A model generated the notes under the pieces. It was not told where the DNA came from. It did not search any database and worked only from the letters and a program-made list of their open reading frames with translations. Of a DNA stretch of 64,000 bases, positions 23,087-33,955 are shown in pieces. Positions within the stretch are counted from its first letter, which is position 1, and every line of letters begins with the position of its first letter. Source of the stretch: Chrysoperla carnea. Taxonomy: Eukaryota > Arthropoda > Insecta > Neuroptera > Chrysopidae. Made by a program: the position numbers and the translations under genes. The stretch spans positions 6,642,001 through 6,706,000 of the forward strand of contig NC_058339.1 in NCBI RefSeq assembly GCF_905475395.1, in the 5' to 3' direction.

Positions 23087-23568
23087 AATAGGGTATTCCA
23101 CTATTTTTGAAAAAGTACTCCAAAATGTTGATTTTGCTAATAAAAAGCTACCTAAAATTAAATTTAAACCTTTTTTAAACTGTCAAAAACGCGGGCATCC
23201 AATTTGATGACGTAATATCGGTTTCATTACACGAAATAACACAAATAAGTTTGACAGATATATTCATAGACATCTGATTATAATAAATATAATTACTTCT
23301 TATCTATGTATATATTATACCCAGCTGTCTACACTGAACTAACTGATGGTCTATGACTCATACCGCTATGACATCACGGCAGGGCTTACCCGCGCTTTAG
23401 GCCACGTGATATACAGTCTAAAAATTCCGATTTTTACTCAACCCAACCCAATCCAACAATAAATGTGCTTTTATGACTCGAATTCAGAATATTTAAGTAT
23501 ATTTTTACATAAATTTTAAACTTTTTCAAATTTCATGATTTATTTTTGACTAACGATAATACCCTATT
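23087..23568. mobile_element. Putative DNA transposon remnant, 11-bp TIR AATAGGGTATT
   Basis: Perfect 11-bp inverted ends at 23087-23097 and 23558-23568 enclose 482 bp. The core contains GACGTAATATCGGTTTCATT and CCGCGCTTTAGGCCACGTGA, GC-richer than the flanks. No transposase. A short palindromic TIR alone can arise by chance. Confidence 0.5.
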
Positions 23569-24154
23569 ATATAACAAATCAAAATCATCGTATTAATAAA
23601 ATTAAGAGTTACAAATTATATTAAAAAGAAAGTATAAAAAAACTCTGATAGACAGCTTTGTCTGTTTTCCATGCGACACTCGCACATAGTAAAAATCGTC
23701 TATTCTTTATAATAATACAGATTGTATACATCTAAACAAAAATCACATTACGAACAAATTTAAAACTGAAGTCTGAAATGTAATCTTTTAACTCAACTAA
23801 ATTAATACAATACACATCCTATAAGTATTTATAATCTTTGTTTTAAATCCGTAAAAAAATTGAAAATATTATAAATTTGAGTGTAACGTTTTATTTAAAA
23901 TAATAATGAAATTAGTTTAAAACTGTAAGGATAATATTACTTACTTAAAATCAAATATTCTTGACTAAGAACACAACCATCGTAGAGAAACAACTTAAAG
24001 TATGTTGTGTATGCATGGAGATTACTTTTTATTTATATAAATAATATAAAGTTGACATACTTAAAAGGATCTATACGAACCTCTATCTATAGTATAGTTA
24101 TCAATATCACTCAGCAAGCGATCTACACAATTTAATATAGCAAATAAAAAATGA
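23569..24154. other. Unassigned AT-rich spacer
   Basis: Nothing recognisable before the family A start. Confidence 0.4.
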
Positions 24155-24703
24155 ACAAGTGAAAACAAACAATTGACTGAATTAATTGTTGAAATACCAT
24201 ACATAGTCAGTGTTGATTTCTTTATCACATAACACATACATACATGTGACACATACATAACTGATATTCAAGTATGGTACATATTATAAAATTTCCGCCT
24301 AATTAGCGCCCTCACGGGTGAACAGTGATGTTTACGAAAAAATGTTTCTAGCAAAAGTTGTTTATTTTTTGATAGGGAACATTTTTTACCTTTAAACTTT
24401 TGTTCTATCTCTAACAGTTTACAAGATGGGTCCGTTTACAAGACCCAATTGACCTATGATGCTCATTTACGAACTTGACCTCACTTTTTACGTCCTGAGT
24501 ACGCTGTAAAAATTTCAGCCCGATATCTTTTTTCGTTTTTGAGTTATCGTGTCCACAGACGGACGGACAGCCGGAAATGGACTAATTAGGTGATTTTATG
24601 AACACCTATGACAAAATTTTTTTTATAGCATCATTATTTTTAAGCGTTACAAACTTGGGACTAAACTTAATATACTATGTATATTTAATATATACATGGT
24701 ATA
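24155..24703 (+). mobile_element. Family A, full length
   Basis: Starts ACAAGTGAAAACAAACAATT and ends TATACATGGTATA. Only about two GGAC units in the internal tract, which reads GACGGACGGACAGCCGG. The left-end near-palindrome is CAATTGACTGAATTAATTG. Confidence 0.92.
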
Positions 24704-25499
24704 AAAACATCAAATTCTAGAATTTTCTTATAAGAGGTGTTTGAAAAGTTGTCGGACGATAACGAATGCGTGCTCTTCACCCTTGACCAGAAATGGACTA
24801 CTAACGACACCAATTTTACTACGTTCTCTTGAATGGGATTTCGGACTGGCTGAAGCCTTCAGCAGTGGTGCTTGCTGCGCTGGCATATAGCTCTAATAAA
24901 TACCTATTCACAATACTTGAATAATAATAAATAATACTTCAATTTCATTCAAATACCTGTTCACAAATCAAGATAAATATGGTGGGAGCGCAAATAAATA
25001 CATTAGTGCATAGTAAGATCATATAAAGAATTATTTATATGCGTTTCCATCATTTATTGAATTTAATACTTTTTCTGAAATTTTTTTAATGTTCCGATCA
25101 ACTTCCCTAATTTTTTCTTTCATACAACCCTTCTCCTGGCAATAAGAAGGCTCTGCTATAGCTCCAGAACTAAGTCAAAAATAAGAAGGAACACATTTTT
25201 GTTTACATCCTGTGTAAAAAATAGAAAAGTACTTATATGAATGGAATATTTGTTTCATATCATTTTAGACATTTAACATTGGCCATAATCCACCATTTTA
25301 TTAATGATAAATATCCTAATCAAACCAAACGTAATGTACTTACTCACACATTGGGTTGACTACCAAATAAAAAGTATGTTGTTTTTAAGCTAATACTAAA
25401 ATTTTTTCATACATTAAAAACTAAAAGTAGCTATAAAATTAAATTCTTTAAAGAATCAAACAAGTATTTGACTTCCAAAAAAAAAATAAAAAAAGTAAG
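24704..25499. other. Unassigned spacer
   Basis: 24735-24895 is GC-richer, with a GGCTGAAGCCTTCAGC palindrome near 24850, and could be part of an unrecognised element. A CAAATACCT...TTCACAA motif recurs at 24900 and 24950. No gene. Confidence 0.4.
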
Positions 25500-25640
25500 C
25501 GCTGCATTTATAATGTACCAAGGTACGAAAGGAATATAGTTCTTACTGGATATCCCACCATGCCTATCGACCTTTAATAAGGGTAATAGTGGAATTAAAA
25601 AGTCCACTTTCTTACTGGGTATCCCACCACGACTTTATTT
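25500..25640 (+). repeat. Family L fragment
   Basis: TAGTTCTTACTGGATATCCC near 25537 and TTTCTTACTGGGTATCCCAC near 25608 are two copies of one motif, seen again near 30774. Confidence 0.6.
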
Positions 25641-26238
25641 TCTAGGAGGAATTTTCTTTTCCAATGTTTGGAATAAAACAATTTTTGCCAAAAAATGGCA
25701 GCTGATGCGTTTCTGCATTGCTGCAATCCTGTTCGAGGATTAAAACTTTCGACTTATCAACAACAAATAAGTTAGCTCTTCGCTTCGTGCGTGAGTTTCG
25801 TTTCCATGGTAACGATACATTGAAAATTAAATATTATTGTCTCACAAATTTAAATAAATAATTATGATAATTTATATTTAAAAAATAATATTTGTGCATT
25901 TTGATTTCTTATTTTCACAACTTTTAATGCATTAAGTTTAATTAATTAATGTTTTTCAATAATTTTAATTTGACATTTCTATAACATTAACATGTAAAGA
26001 ACTGCAAATTAGTCAAAACAGCCTCCTTTAACGCCAAAATTTTTCACTGGAAGCGCTGGCATCGATTTTATTGTCCCTACCATGACTAAGCACACAACGA
26101 CTAGGTATTAGAGTTGGAGGTAGTATGGAGCTCACACCAAATTTTTAGTTATTGTTATATACTCGTAAAAGGAAAATATTATGGAAAGAGCAAATAGTTA
26201 ATCCTTTACATTAACTTTGTATTAAAAAGAATAATGAA
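25641..26238. other. Unassigned spacer, possible upstream region of an exon
   Basis: No repeat matched apart from short AT words. It precedes the exon candidate at 26239. Confidence 0.35.
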
Positions 26239-26283
26239 ATGGAAACCATGGCGTCGCACCACATCGCGTCATCAATAGAGAAA
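26239..26283 (+). CDS. Candidate first coding exon (15 codons)
   Basis: Reads METMASHHIASSIEK and ends exactly at AAA before GTAAGTAAAG, a consensus 5' splice donor. The second ATG (26248) sits in a strong ACCATGG initiation context. Local GC is clearly above the flanks. Phase 0 at the donor. No downstream exon could be identified with confidence, so the product is unknown. It may instead be chance. Confidence 0.25.
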
Positions 26284-26690
26284 GTAAGTAAAGCAGAGAG
26301 AAAACAACAAGAATATATTATTATTATGGTAAAAGTTGACTTGGTTGCTTGTACTTTGCACTAAGTAAGAAGACGTTTTGTTTGTGTATACACATAAAAG
26401 TATAAATAATTAGATTTATAACGGTATATTGTATATATACGTCGCTACAATAAATTTTAAACATAATTATTTTCTTAATGCTACAAAGTATTCAAAACAA
26501 TTTACATCATTTTTACATATACAGCCATTTTATTTTTTTTTTGACTGTCTGGAAAAAAAAGTCAAACGTAATTAATTTTAACGAAGTTCAATTCAATTTG
26601 TACACTTTATAAAAAAAGTTAGAAAGGTAAATACAACCAACGCTGGTTATTTCTCTGCCATATACAATAACCGTACATTGGAAATTTGAT
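26284..26690. other. Possible intron start, otherwise featureless
   Basis: After the GTAAGT the sequence is AT-rich with no coding signal. Confidence 0.3.
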
Positions 26691-27100
26691 AATTTAGATA
26701 TCGCTCTTCAATCATCAATACTCTAACTATAGTCTCTGTAGTCTCTGTTCATAAAATGAAGATTCTTCGATGAAATAATAATAAATTTAAAATTTTGTTT
26801 TTATATCATCGATAATCTTATATTTTTATGGTATTATTATAAAGTACAAGATTTTCTAAGTATTTTAGATAGTTTTCTATCACACTTTCTAGATTTTTGG
26901 ATATAGAAATACTCAATTGAAAAGGATAACCTATATGATTCATAATTATTTCAGCCAACTTTGAACGACAAAATTATAATAAAAATCCCGATCACCTAAG
27001 AATTGTTTGTGATTTTTGGAAACTTTCTTTATCAAAAAATGTATTTATAAAGTTTTATTCAAAACTCCAGTATTATTGAACCCTTGCATCTCCTTAAAAG
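26691..27100 (+). repeat. Family C, 5'-truncated copy
   Basis: Begins at TTTGATAATTTAGATATCGC and is collinear with 15854 to the CCCTTGCATCTCCTTAA end. Confidence 0.85.
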
Positions 27101-27467
27101 ATTTTAGAAAGGTCAAAGTGGTAAAGTAACCCGAAATTTAAGATACTTTAATTAATATTAAATTTATTAAAAATATAGACTTATTTTAGGATAATTTTCT
27201 GAAGGCAATGCTAAAAACCGCAAGTCGATACACCTAGCAAACAATTTTATCGTGTAAATTTTTAATATTCATCATTTTGAATAAAATGTTTAAGTAAACT
27301 ATGTAAATTTATTATTTTTCATATTATAACTAGCTGAATACAGAGAATTACAAAATTATTCCCTTTTTGTATCCAATTATTCCATCTGGCAGTCCTGGAG
27401 CAAGCCCCTAAATCAACAGCCAAACCAATGTTTATGAAAAATAATGTGATTGGCAAATTCCATCTGT
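27101..27467. other. Unassigned spacer
   Basis: 27310-27460 may carry further transposon sequence, since it lies against the LINE-a 3' end, but I cannot match it. Confidence 0.35.
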
Positions 27468-27837
27468 GGGGTATGGGTATGGAAGTTAGCGGACCATGCT
27501 CTAGCATCGCCAAATAGACCCTTGCACTCTATCCCCGCTACGCTTTTCAGTGGCTATTATAAACCAACTGATGTACTGAAACCCAGGATTTGCCTAGCGC
27601 TGAGTTTCTTAATTTCCTCTGGTTCGACTATGGGCCTATGGCCGAACCAAACCATTTCCTTCGCTGCTATATGAGCGCCGGGCAGTAACAGAGAAAGTGG
27701 ATCGATGTTTCTTCTGAATTTTCACCGCATCTGTCCCACGCGGGAGATAGTCTTTTCCAATCTGATGTTTTAACTTGTTCAGGTTATCATGCCCTGTGAG
27801 TAACTCTACGATGACTCTAATATCAGCTCTGTTTAGT
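27468..27837 (-). mobile_element. LINE-a copy 3, 5'-truncated and degenerate
   Basis: Reverse complement of the LINE-a 3' end: tail GGGGTATGGGTATGG, 3' UTR, then the zinc-knuckle region up to the AACAGAGCTG...TTAGAGTCATCG block. A deletion of about 30 bases removes TTGCTCTGAACCATTGCTTC and its surroundings. The small ORFs here follow the LINE sequence and are not separate genes. Confidence 0.85.
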
Positions 27838-27840
27838 TTT

Positions 27841-27966
27841 TTTTTTCTAAACCATCCCTATAAACTATAGCGAACAAAACACACACAAAATTTTGAAAAT
27901 CCGTCCAGCCGTTTTTGAGTTTTAGCGAGACTAACGCACAGCAATTAATTTTTATATATATACAGA
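27841..27966 (+). repeat. Family M copy 1 (LINE/SINE-tail-like)
   Basis: TTTTTTCTAAACCATCCCTA, then TATAGCGAACAAAACACA, the CCAGCCGTTTTTGAGTTTTA block, GCGAGACTAACGCACAGCAA and a TATATATACAGAT end. It matches 28660-28786 closely. Confidence 0.85.
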
Positions 27967-27997
27967 TCAATAAAATTGAAAAAAAACCCAACTCAAC

Positions 27998-28143
27998 CCA
28001 CACCCACACCCACACCCACACCCACACCCACACCCACACCCACAATCACACCCACACCAATACCCATACCCATACCCACGCCCACGCCCACACGCATACC
28101 CACACACCCACAGCCACACCCACACCCACACCCACACCCATAC
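27998..28143 (+). repeat. (CACACC)n hexamer array
   Basis: About 24 units of CACACC with variant CATACC and CACGCC units. Translations in all three frames give His-Thr or Pro-Thr repeats, which are artefacts. Confidence 0.95.
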
Positions 28144-28254
28144 TCAACCCAACCCAACCTAGCCCAACCTAACCCAACCTAACCCAACCTAACCCAACAT
28201 AACCCAGCCTAACCCAGCCTAACCCAACCTAACCCAACCTAACCCAACCCAACC
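28144..28254 (+). repeat. CCTAACCCAA decamer array, telomere-like
   Basis: About 11 units alternating CCTAA and CCCAA pentamers (TTAGG/TTGGG on the other strand) with CCAGC and CATAA variants. Canonical insect telomere is TTAGG, and TTGGG is a known variant. Here both are interleaved in an interstitial position. Confidence 0.9.
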
Positions 28255-28255
28255 A

Positions 28256-28450
28256 AAAATTACAAAAATTGTGTTTTTTTGAATTTTTTATGATTTTTTC
28301 GATTTTTACAAATTTCAAAAAGTGTAAAAAAAGTTTTTGTTTCCGATTTCGATAAAACTAAGTTTATAAGATAATTTTGACCCGAAAATTACAAAAATCG
28401 TGTTTATTTGACCATTAAATGAGTAATTTTCGAGATATTTTATGAATCTG
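28256..28450 (+). repeat. Fragment related to the 17.0-17.5 kb tandem units
   Basis: Shares the order GATTTTTTCGATTTT, CGATTTCGATAAAACTAAGT, TTTTGACCCGAAAATTACAA and GAGATATTTTATGAATCTG with 17340-17480, at lower similarity. Confidence 0.6.
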
Positions 28451-28659
28451 ACTGTAGAGCCAACATTTTCATTCCGTTCAGTCTCTGAAATTATTCCGCA
28501 TTGAATCTAATTATTCCGAAATTGTCCTTTTCATTTCAATTACGATTCATTACTGTTTCGGACACACAGTAATAAGTTGGACAAAGACCCAAGATATTTG
28601 TTATTCATTTTATTACATTAGTTTTTTAAGAAACTGTCCGAAACAAAAGGTAGTAATCA

Positions 28660-28786
28660 TTTTCTAAACCATTCCTGAACTATAGCGAACAAAACATAAA
28701 AAAATATTTTGAAAATCGGTCCAGCCGTTTTTGAGTTTTAGCGAGACTAACGCACAGCAATTTATTTTTATATATACAGATACAAT
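28660..28786 (+). repeat. Family M copy 2
   Basis: Direct repeat of 27841-27966, about 820 bases downstream. The pair brackets the two simple-sequence arrays. Confidence 0.85.
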
Positions 28787-28964
28787 ATTTGTGGACTTAT
28801 GTATATTAGAATAGAAGGCAGGTAGATACATATACTTACGTAGCAGGTATGTTGTACAAAACAGATCACATCATTGTACATTTGAAGCATTTTATACAAT
28901 TTAATTAAAAGCTATTATGAAACAATTTTAACTTTTTTGTTTAAAAAAAATAATACATATTAAA

Positions 28965-29603
28965 ACAAGTGAAAAGAAACAATTGACTGAGTTAATTGTT
29001 GAAATACCATGCATAGTCAGTGTTGATTTCTGTATCACATTACACATACAAAAATGTATAGACAGTGTTGATGCGCAATCGTTTGTTTTTTTGACGTCAC
29101 GTAAATAACAAAAGATATTCACTTTTAAATAGACACACACACAACTGATATTCCTATATTAATACATACTATAAAATTTGCACCTAATTAACGCCCTCGT
29201 GGGTAAACAGTGATATTTACAAAAAAATGTTTCAAACAAAAGTTTTTTATTTTTTTATAAGGAACATTTTTTACATTTAAACTTTTGTTCTATCTCTAAC
29301 GGTTTACAAGATGGGTCCTACGGACCCAAGATCCAATTGACCTATGATGCTCATTTACGAACTTGACCTCACTTTTAACGTCCTGATTACGCTGTAAAAA
29401 TTTCAGCTCGATATCTTTTTTCGTTTTTGAGTTATCGTGTCCACAGACGGACGGACGGACGGACGGACAACCGGAAATGGACTAATTAGGTGATTTTATG
29501 AACAGCTATGACAAAATTTTTTTCCTAGCATCATTATTTTTAAGCGGTACAAACTTGGGACTAAACTTAATATACTATGTATATTTCATATATGGATGGT
29601 ATA
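28965..29603 (+). mobile_element. Family A, full length with an insert of about 85 bp
   Basis: Starts ACAAGTGAAAAGAAACAATT. Between about 29050 and 29135 it carries extra sequence, including a second GACAGTGTTGATGCGCAA and TTTGACGTCACGTAAA. The GGAC tract has about five units. Ends GGATGGTATA. Confidence 0.88.
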
Positions 29604-30639
29604 AATATGCATGCATGGTCTCATTTATATAGAGTGATTTTAAAAACAATTTTTACATGTCAAAAACGGGGAAAACCTTTCTATTTCCATATTTTTTAGG
29701 GAATTGGTCAAGGTCAAACATTCAACTTTTTATTTGAAACACATAATCTTTTTATTTATCGAAAAAAGCACTTTCAGAAGAAGTTAAATGGTTTCCACTT
29801 CGAAAATTTACAACTATCAAATACTCAAAAAACTATTTTCTTGATACAGAAAATTGAAGAAAACTGAAAAGGAAAATTGAAATGCCTTAGGAAGAAAAAT
29901 TTTAAAACAAAACCTTTTTGTCAATGAATATCTGAATAAAATTGAAGTCTGCGGGAAAGTTTGAAAAGTCTTCAAACCCCGTGAAAGTCTTCTTCCGTGA
30001 GTCTTCTTCTGAATTATTTCTTCTTCCGTGACAAAAAAGGCCACTTATGTTGGGCTCACGCTAGAGATACAGATTTTTGTTTACTGAATTCTGCTCATAA
30101 AATTCTGCATGCCATCAAAACCTTCAGTGCAAAGAATGAGAAGTGAAAATTCATTATGGTTGTGCTAAAACAAACTGAAAAATTTTTTTGGAAAGCATTT
30201 AATTTAGAAAACAAATTTAACAACTTTTAGACCATACCTTATAACCTATTTTGATATTGGGTAAACGGAATCCATATTGAAACTATAAATACTTTACATC
30301 GATTTAAATGTCACATTCAATACAAAATAAACTACTAATATTATTGGTACTTGAAAATAGTACAAAAAATCAACAAAGACAACAATATTTCTAGGATTAT
30401 AGAAATCTTTTTCGTGCATACATTGTTTACATACTATTGGAAATGTACGACATATATGCTTAAATGTCTAAAGTTGCTAAGTGGGGCATCAATCAACTAG
30501 AAAACTTTGAATTGTTGGTACAAATCCCATGTAATCGGATAATAACAAACTATGTTTATAGCAAGCATATTGGCACCATATACAAGGTGAACTGAGAAAA
30601 TGGTTAAATATCAACCATAAGTACATTAAACGTTACATT
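29604..30639. other. Unassigned spacer
   Basis: The 75-codon minus-strand ORF at 29817-30044 has no domain. A TCTTCTTCCGTGA motif repeats near 29988-30030. No gene seen. Confidence 0.4.
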
Positions 30640-30990
30640 TGCGGTTGCAAAAGGTAAAAGACGCAACCTTTGGGAACTGTATTTCTTATCGCACGTTATC
30701 GTTCTGATTTGTTTGCGAGTTGGGAGGTAAAATGGGAGGTAAGTGTATTATAAAATTCGTACCTTTGCAATGTAGTTCTTACTGGGTGTCCCACAACTCC
30801 TCTCGTTCTTCTTTTACGCAATATCGTAATATTTTTGTTGCAAGGGTTAACTTTACGAATGTATAGGTCCCACTATATACAGTTGACTTTTCGTTATATA
30901 TTCACTTTTTGGGTTTGCGCCATTTCTAACATGGTGGTGGGACTTACTTAATTGTAACCTGGGCTACTATCTTCAATTATTGCGGTTTCT
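30640..30990. repeat. Family L, longest copy
   Basis: Contains GAGTTGGGAGGTAAAATGGG (reverse complement similar to 60295-60315), TTATCGCACGTTATCG (similar to 62290-62310) and TAGTTCTTACTGGGTGTCCC (similar to 25537). The three partial copies define one family. Nature unknown. Confidence 0.55.
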
Positions 30991-31166
30991 TGCTGAATGA
31001 TTTCAGCAACAAAATCGAGAATAGAACTACAAATTATTACATAAATAGCATTAACTTTTTGAGGCAGACCTTGATTTTATAGCACTAACTTTTTGGGTTA
31101 AATAGGTGAGATTGTCCAGCGAAGCAAGCGGGTTACTGTTTGTATTGAATATACTCGACAATATTA

Positions 31167-31731
31167 ACAAGTGAAAACAAACAATTGACTGAGTTAATTG
31201 TTGAAATGCCATGCATAGTCAGTGTTGATTTCTTTATCACATTACACATACAAACATGTGACACATACATATCTGTTACTCAAGTATAGTATATATTATA
31301 AAATTTCCGCCTAATTGGCGCCGTCACGGGTAAACAGTGATGTTTACGAAAAAATGTTTCAAACAAAAGTTGTTTAATTTGTGATAAGGAACATTTTTTA
31401 CATTTAAACTTTTGTTCTATCTCTAACGGTTTACAAGATGGGTCTTACGGACCCAAGACCCAATTGACCTATGATGCTCATTTACGAACTTGACCTCACT
31501 TTTTACGTCCTGAGTACGCTGTAAAAAATTTCAGCTCGATATCTTTTTTCGTTTTTGAGTTATCGTGTCCACAGACGGACGGACGGACGGGCTGACAACC
31601 GGAAATGGACTAATTAGGTGATTTTATGAACACCTATGACAAAATTTTTTTCCTAGCGTCATTATTTTTAAGCGTTACAAACTTGGGACTAAACTTAATA
31701 TACTATGTATATTTCATATATACATGGTATA
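31167..31731 (+). mobile_element. Family A, full length
   Basis: Starts ACAAGTGAAAACAAACAATT, ends TACATGGTATA, with about four GGAC units ending GACGGGCTGACAACC. Close to the 62514 copy. A short reversed SINE head (CCAGCGAAGCAAGCGGGTTA) lies just upstream at 31107-31126. Confidence 0.93.
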
Positions 31732-32032
31732 ATAAAAATATTGTCCAATGTAAATGTTGGAATCTAAAACTATAATTATTTGTAACACTGTGTAAATGCA
31801 TTATTAATGGATCATATTCTATATATGTCCAATGTACTTATAACCGAACTAAGTTGGAGTTACTTTATATGTAAATAATTTAATTGTTTTGACACATACC
31901 ATCGGGATAGATGGAATATGTCGTACAAAATTATTATTACTTGTTTTATACATCCAATCAAACTCATAAAAAATACAATCTCTCTCTACCAACAAACAGT
32001 TGACGCCAATTATTTGTCATTTGATTTATTCG
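31732..32032. other. Unassigned spacer
   Basis: No gene. The 65-codon ORF starting at 31918 runs into the MITE and is chance. Confidence 0.4.
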
Positions 32033-32152
32033 TACACTCACTGTCAAAAAAAGTGCCACAGTTAAAACATTCTAAGCGTACGCATCATATGTTATGTTAT
32101 AATAGTAACACTTAGAATGTTTTAAAACGAGCATTTTTTGTGACATTGAGTA
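32033..32152. mobile_element. 120-bp Tc1-like palindromic MITE
   Basis: Left arm TACACTCACTGTCAAAAAAA...AAAACATTCTAAG, right arm CTTAGAATGTTTTAAAAC...TTTTTTGTGACATTGAGTA. The CTCA-TGTCAAAAAA terminus is typical of Tc1/mariner ends. Bounded by TA on both sides. Confidence 0.8.
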
Positions 32153-32909
32153 TACATCGCAGAAAATCAATTTTGTTCGAAACAAAAGAACTATATTTCA
32201 CCGTTAGTAATTCATGAATTTGACAAAAGCTTATATACAGCTTCATTTCTTAGGCGAGACGATAGAACTCTTATAAAGACTTTGAGATCGATTCAAGAAG
32301 TCAATTATAAAATTTGGGAGCTAGTTTCATTTTATATACAATTCAAAAACACTTTTTGGCATCGTCAGGATGCATTTTCGTAAGTGTAAACAATTTATTA
32401 TTTAGTAAAGAATTAATTAAAGTTGAACACAAATATTATTTTTGAAGGTTTCCTCGGTGGTTTTATCGGAAGGTTCCCTCGGCAATAGCTGCGGAAACGA
32501 AATATTAAAAATAGTCAAAGTTCGAAAAATTTGAGCAGAAAGACGGATTTCAATGTGGTTTTCCACATTCGTGCCAAGAAATTTTGTGGCCTAAATTGAA
32601 ATATAAGAAATTAAAATATGCAATTTGCATAAAGTTTTCGGGAAATTTGTTATATAATCGGTCCAAACTCGTACCTCGATTAAAATCAATAAATCAATTT
32701 AGGCTTTAAGCCATATAACGCCTGAACTATAACCAAATCGTTGCAGTGTATGGGTGGCTTTATATGGGATTAGATTCTAATTAAGAATAGAAAATTGAAT
32801 ACTGACGACTAAAGTAGTGATGGATGCACGATTCTATAATTGAATTTATTAAAGCAACAAATTTCTAATTCAATATAATGCGTCGTTGTTCTCGAAATGA
32901 CTATCAACA
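32153..32909. other. Spacer with one diverged repeat
   Basis: 32455-32700 resembles 40560-40730: GCGGAAACGAAATATTAAAA vs GCAGAAACGAAACACTAAAA, then a similar AAATTTGA block. No gene. Confidence 0.45.
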
Positions 32910-33384
32910 TACAGTGTATGGTAAAAGTTTGGATACACAAACGGAATGTAGACTGACAAACCTTGGTACATCTTGCTCCAAAATCACGTCCAGATAGTGA
33001 TGTTTAAATAAACTAAAGTTTTATAAGGAGCCGTAAGACTTATACCTCGAAATCCAAGAATAGTCAACGAATCTTTATAAAAACTGTGTGACTTCGTTGT
33101 TTAAAGCTCACTTCAAGAAGTTAAAAGCTTCCTTTATTTTTATGTAAGTACAAAAATTGATGAATTTACCACGGGAACTAAAACTCATTCTTGTACCTTT
33201 AGAATTAACTTTATTTAGGTACTGGCAACATGCTCAAGAAGTTCTAGCATATTTGAATAATCGAGCTGGAGCAAAATGCTCATAGCGTGAGTGCTGACAG
33301 ATTAAATAGATTTGAAGGACTTTGAAATAGATTTAGCTACATTCAAGAAAATCAAATGTATGGATACTTTTGATCAATCCTGTA
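32910..33384. mobile_element. Degenerate Tc1/mariner-like element (475 bp)
   Basis: Left end TACAGTGTATGGTAAAAGTT...GGATACAC. The right end reads GTATGGATACTTTTGATCAA...CCTGTA, its imperfect inverse. Internal sequence shows no recognisable transposase; probably a deletion derivative. Confidence 0.6.
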
Positions 33385-33955
33385 TTATTTTATTATATCA
33401 CTGTTTTATTTGTGTATTATTATTGTCGTTTCTAATTAAATAAACAAAGTAATAGTCGTAGTCGTTAGACATTGTTACATCCATATATTATATTGTGTTG
33501 TATTATTGTCTAAATGTATTCTCAATTCATTCGTTTTCAAAAACTTAAATGCTAGTAAAAATATAGCATTCTAACAACCGTCGGTCGGTCGGTATTCTAC
33601 ATTTCTATCTTACAATTTATTGAGTGTGTAATGCAACAACAACAACAACAACAACAACAAATTCTTTCTATATTATGTAAACACAACAAACTGAAATAAA
33701 ATATTTGCTACCAAATAAGAGTCACTACACAAACGAAGGTGTGTTTATCGGGTTTTCAAGGCAGAGAAATGACCCCGCACAAATTTAATGTTAAAAAAAA
33801 TACCGCTAATGGGTCTTGGATTGCCAACTCGATTGGGAAATAGTGAAATTAATCTAATTATATCACTGAATTATAATACTGTTCGATATTTTTGATGTTT
33901 TGTGTGTCCAGTTTTTCATATTTCAATATTTTAATAAATATAATTCAAGTAATTT
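33385..33955. other. Spacer with microsatellites
   Basis: (GTCG)n near 33579-33592 and (CAA)n near 33633-33660. No gene. Confidence 0.45.

Noticed and set aside
27833..28182. Three overlapping ORFs of Thr-His, Thr-Pro and Trp-Val repeats
   Set aside because: Translations of the (CACACC)n array in different frames; length tracks the array.
29452..29472. CRISPR-like array at GGAC repeats
   Set aside because: A tetranucleotide microsatellite without spacers, in a eukaryotic transposon.
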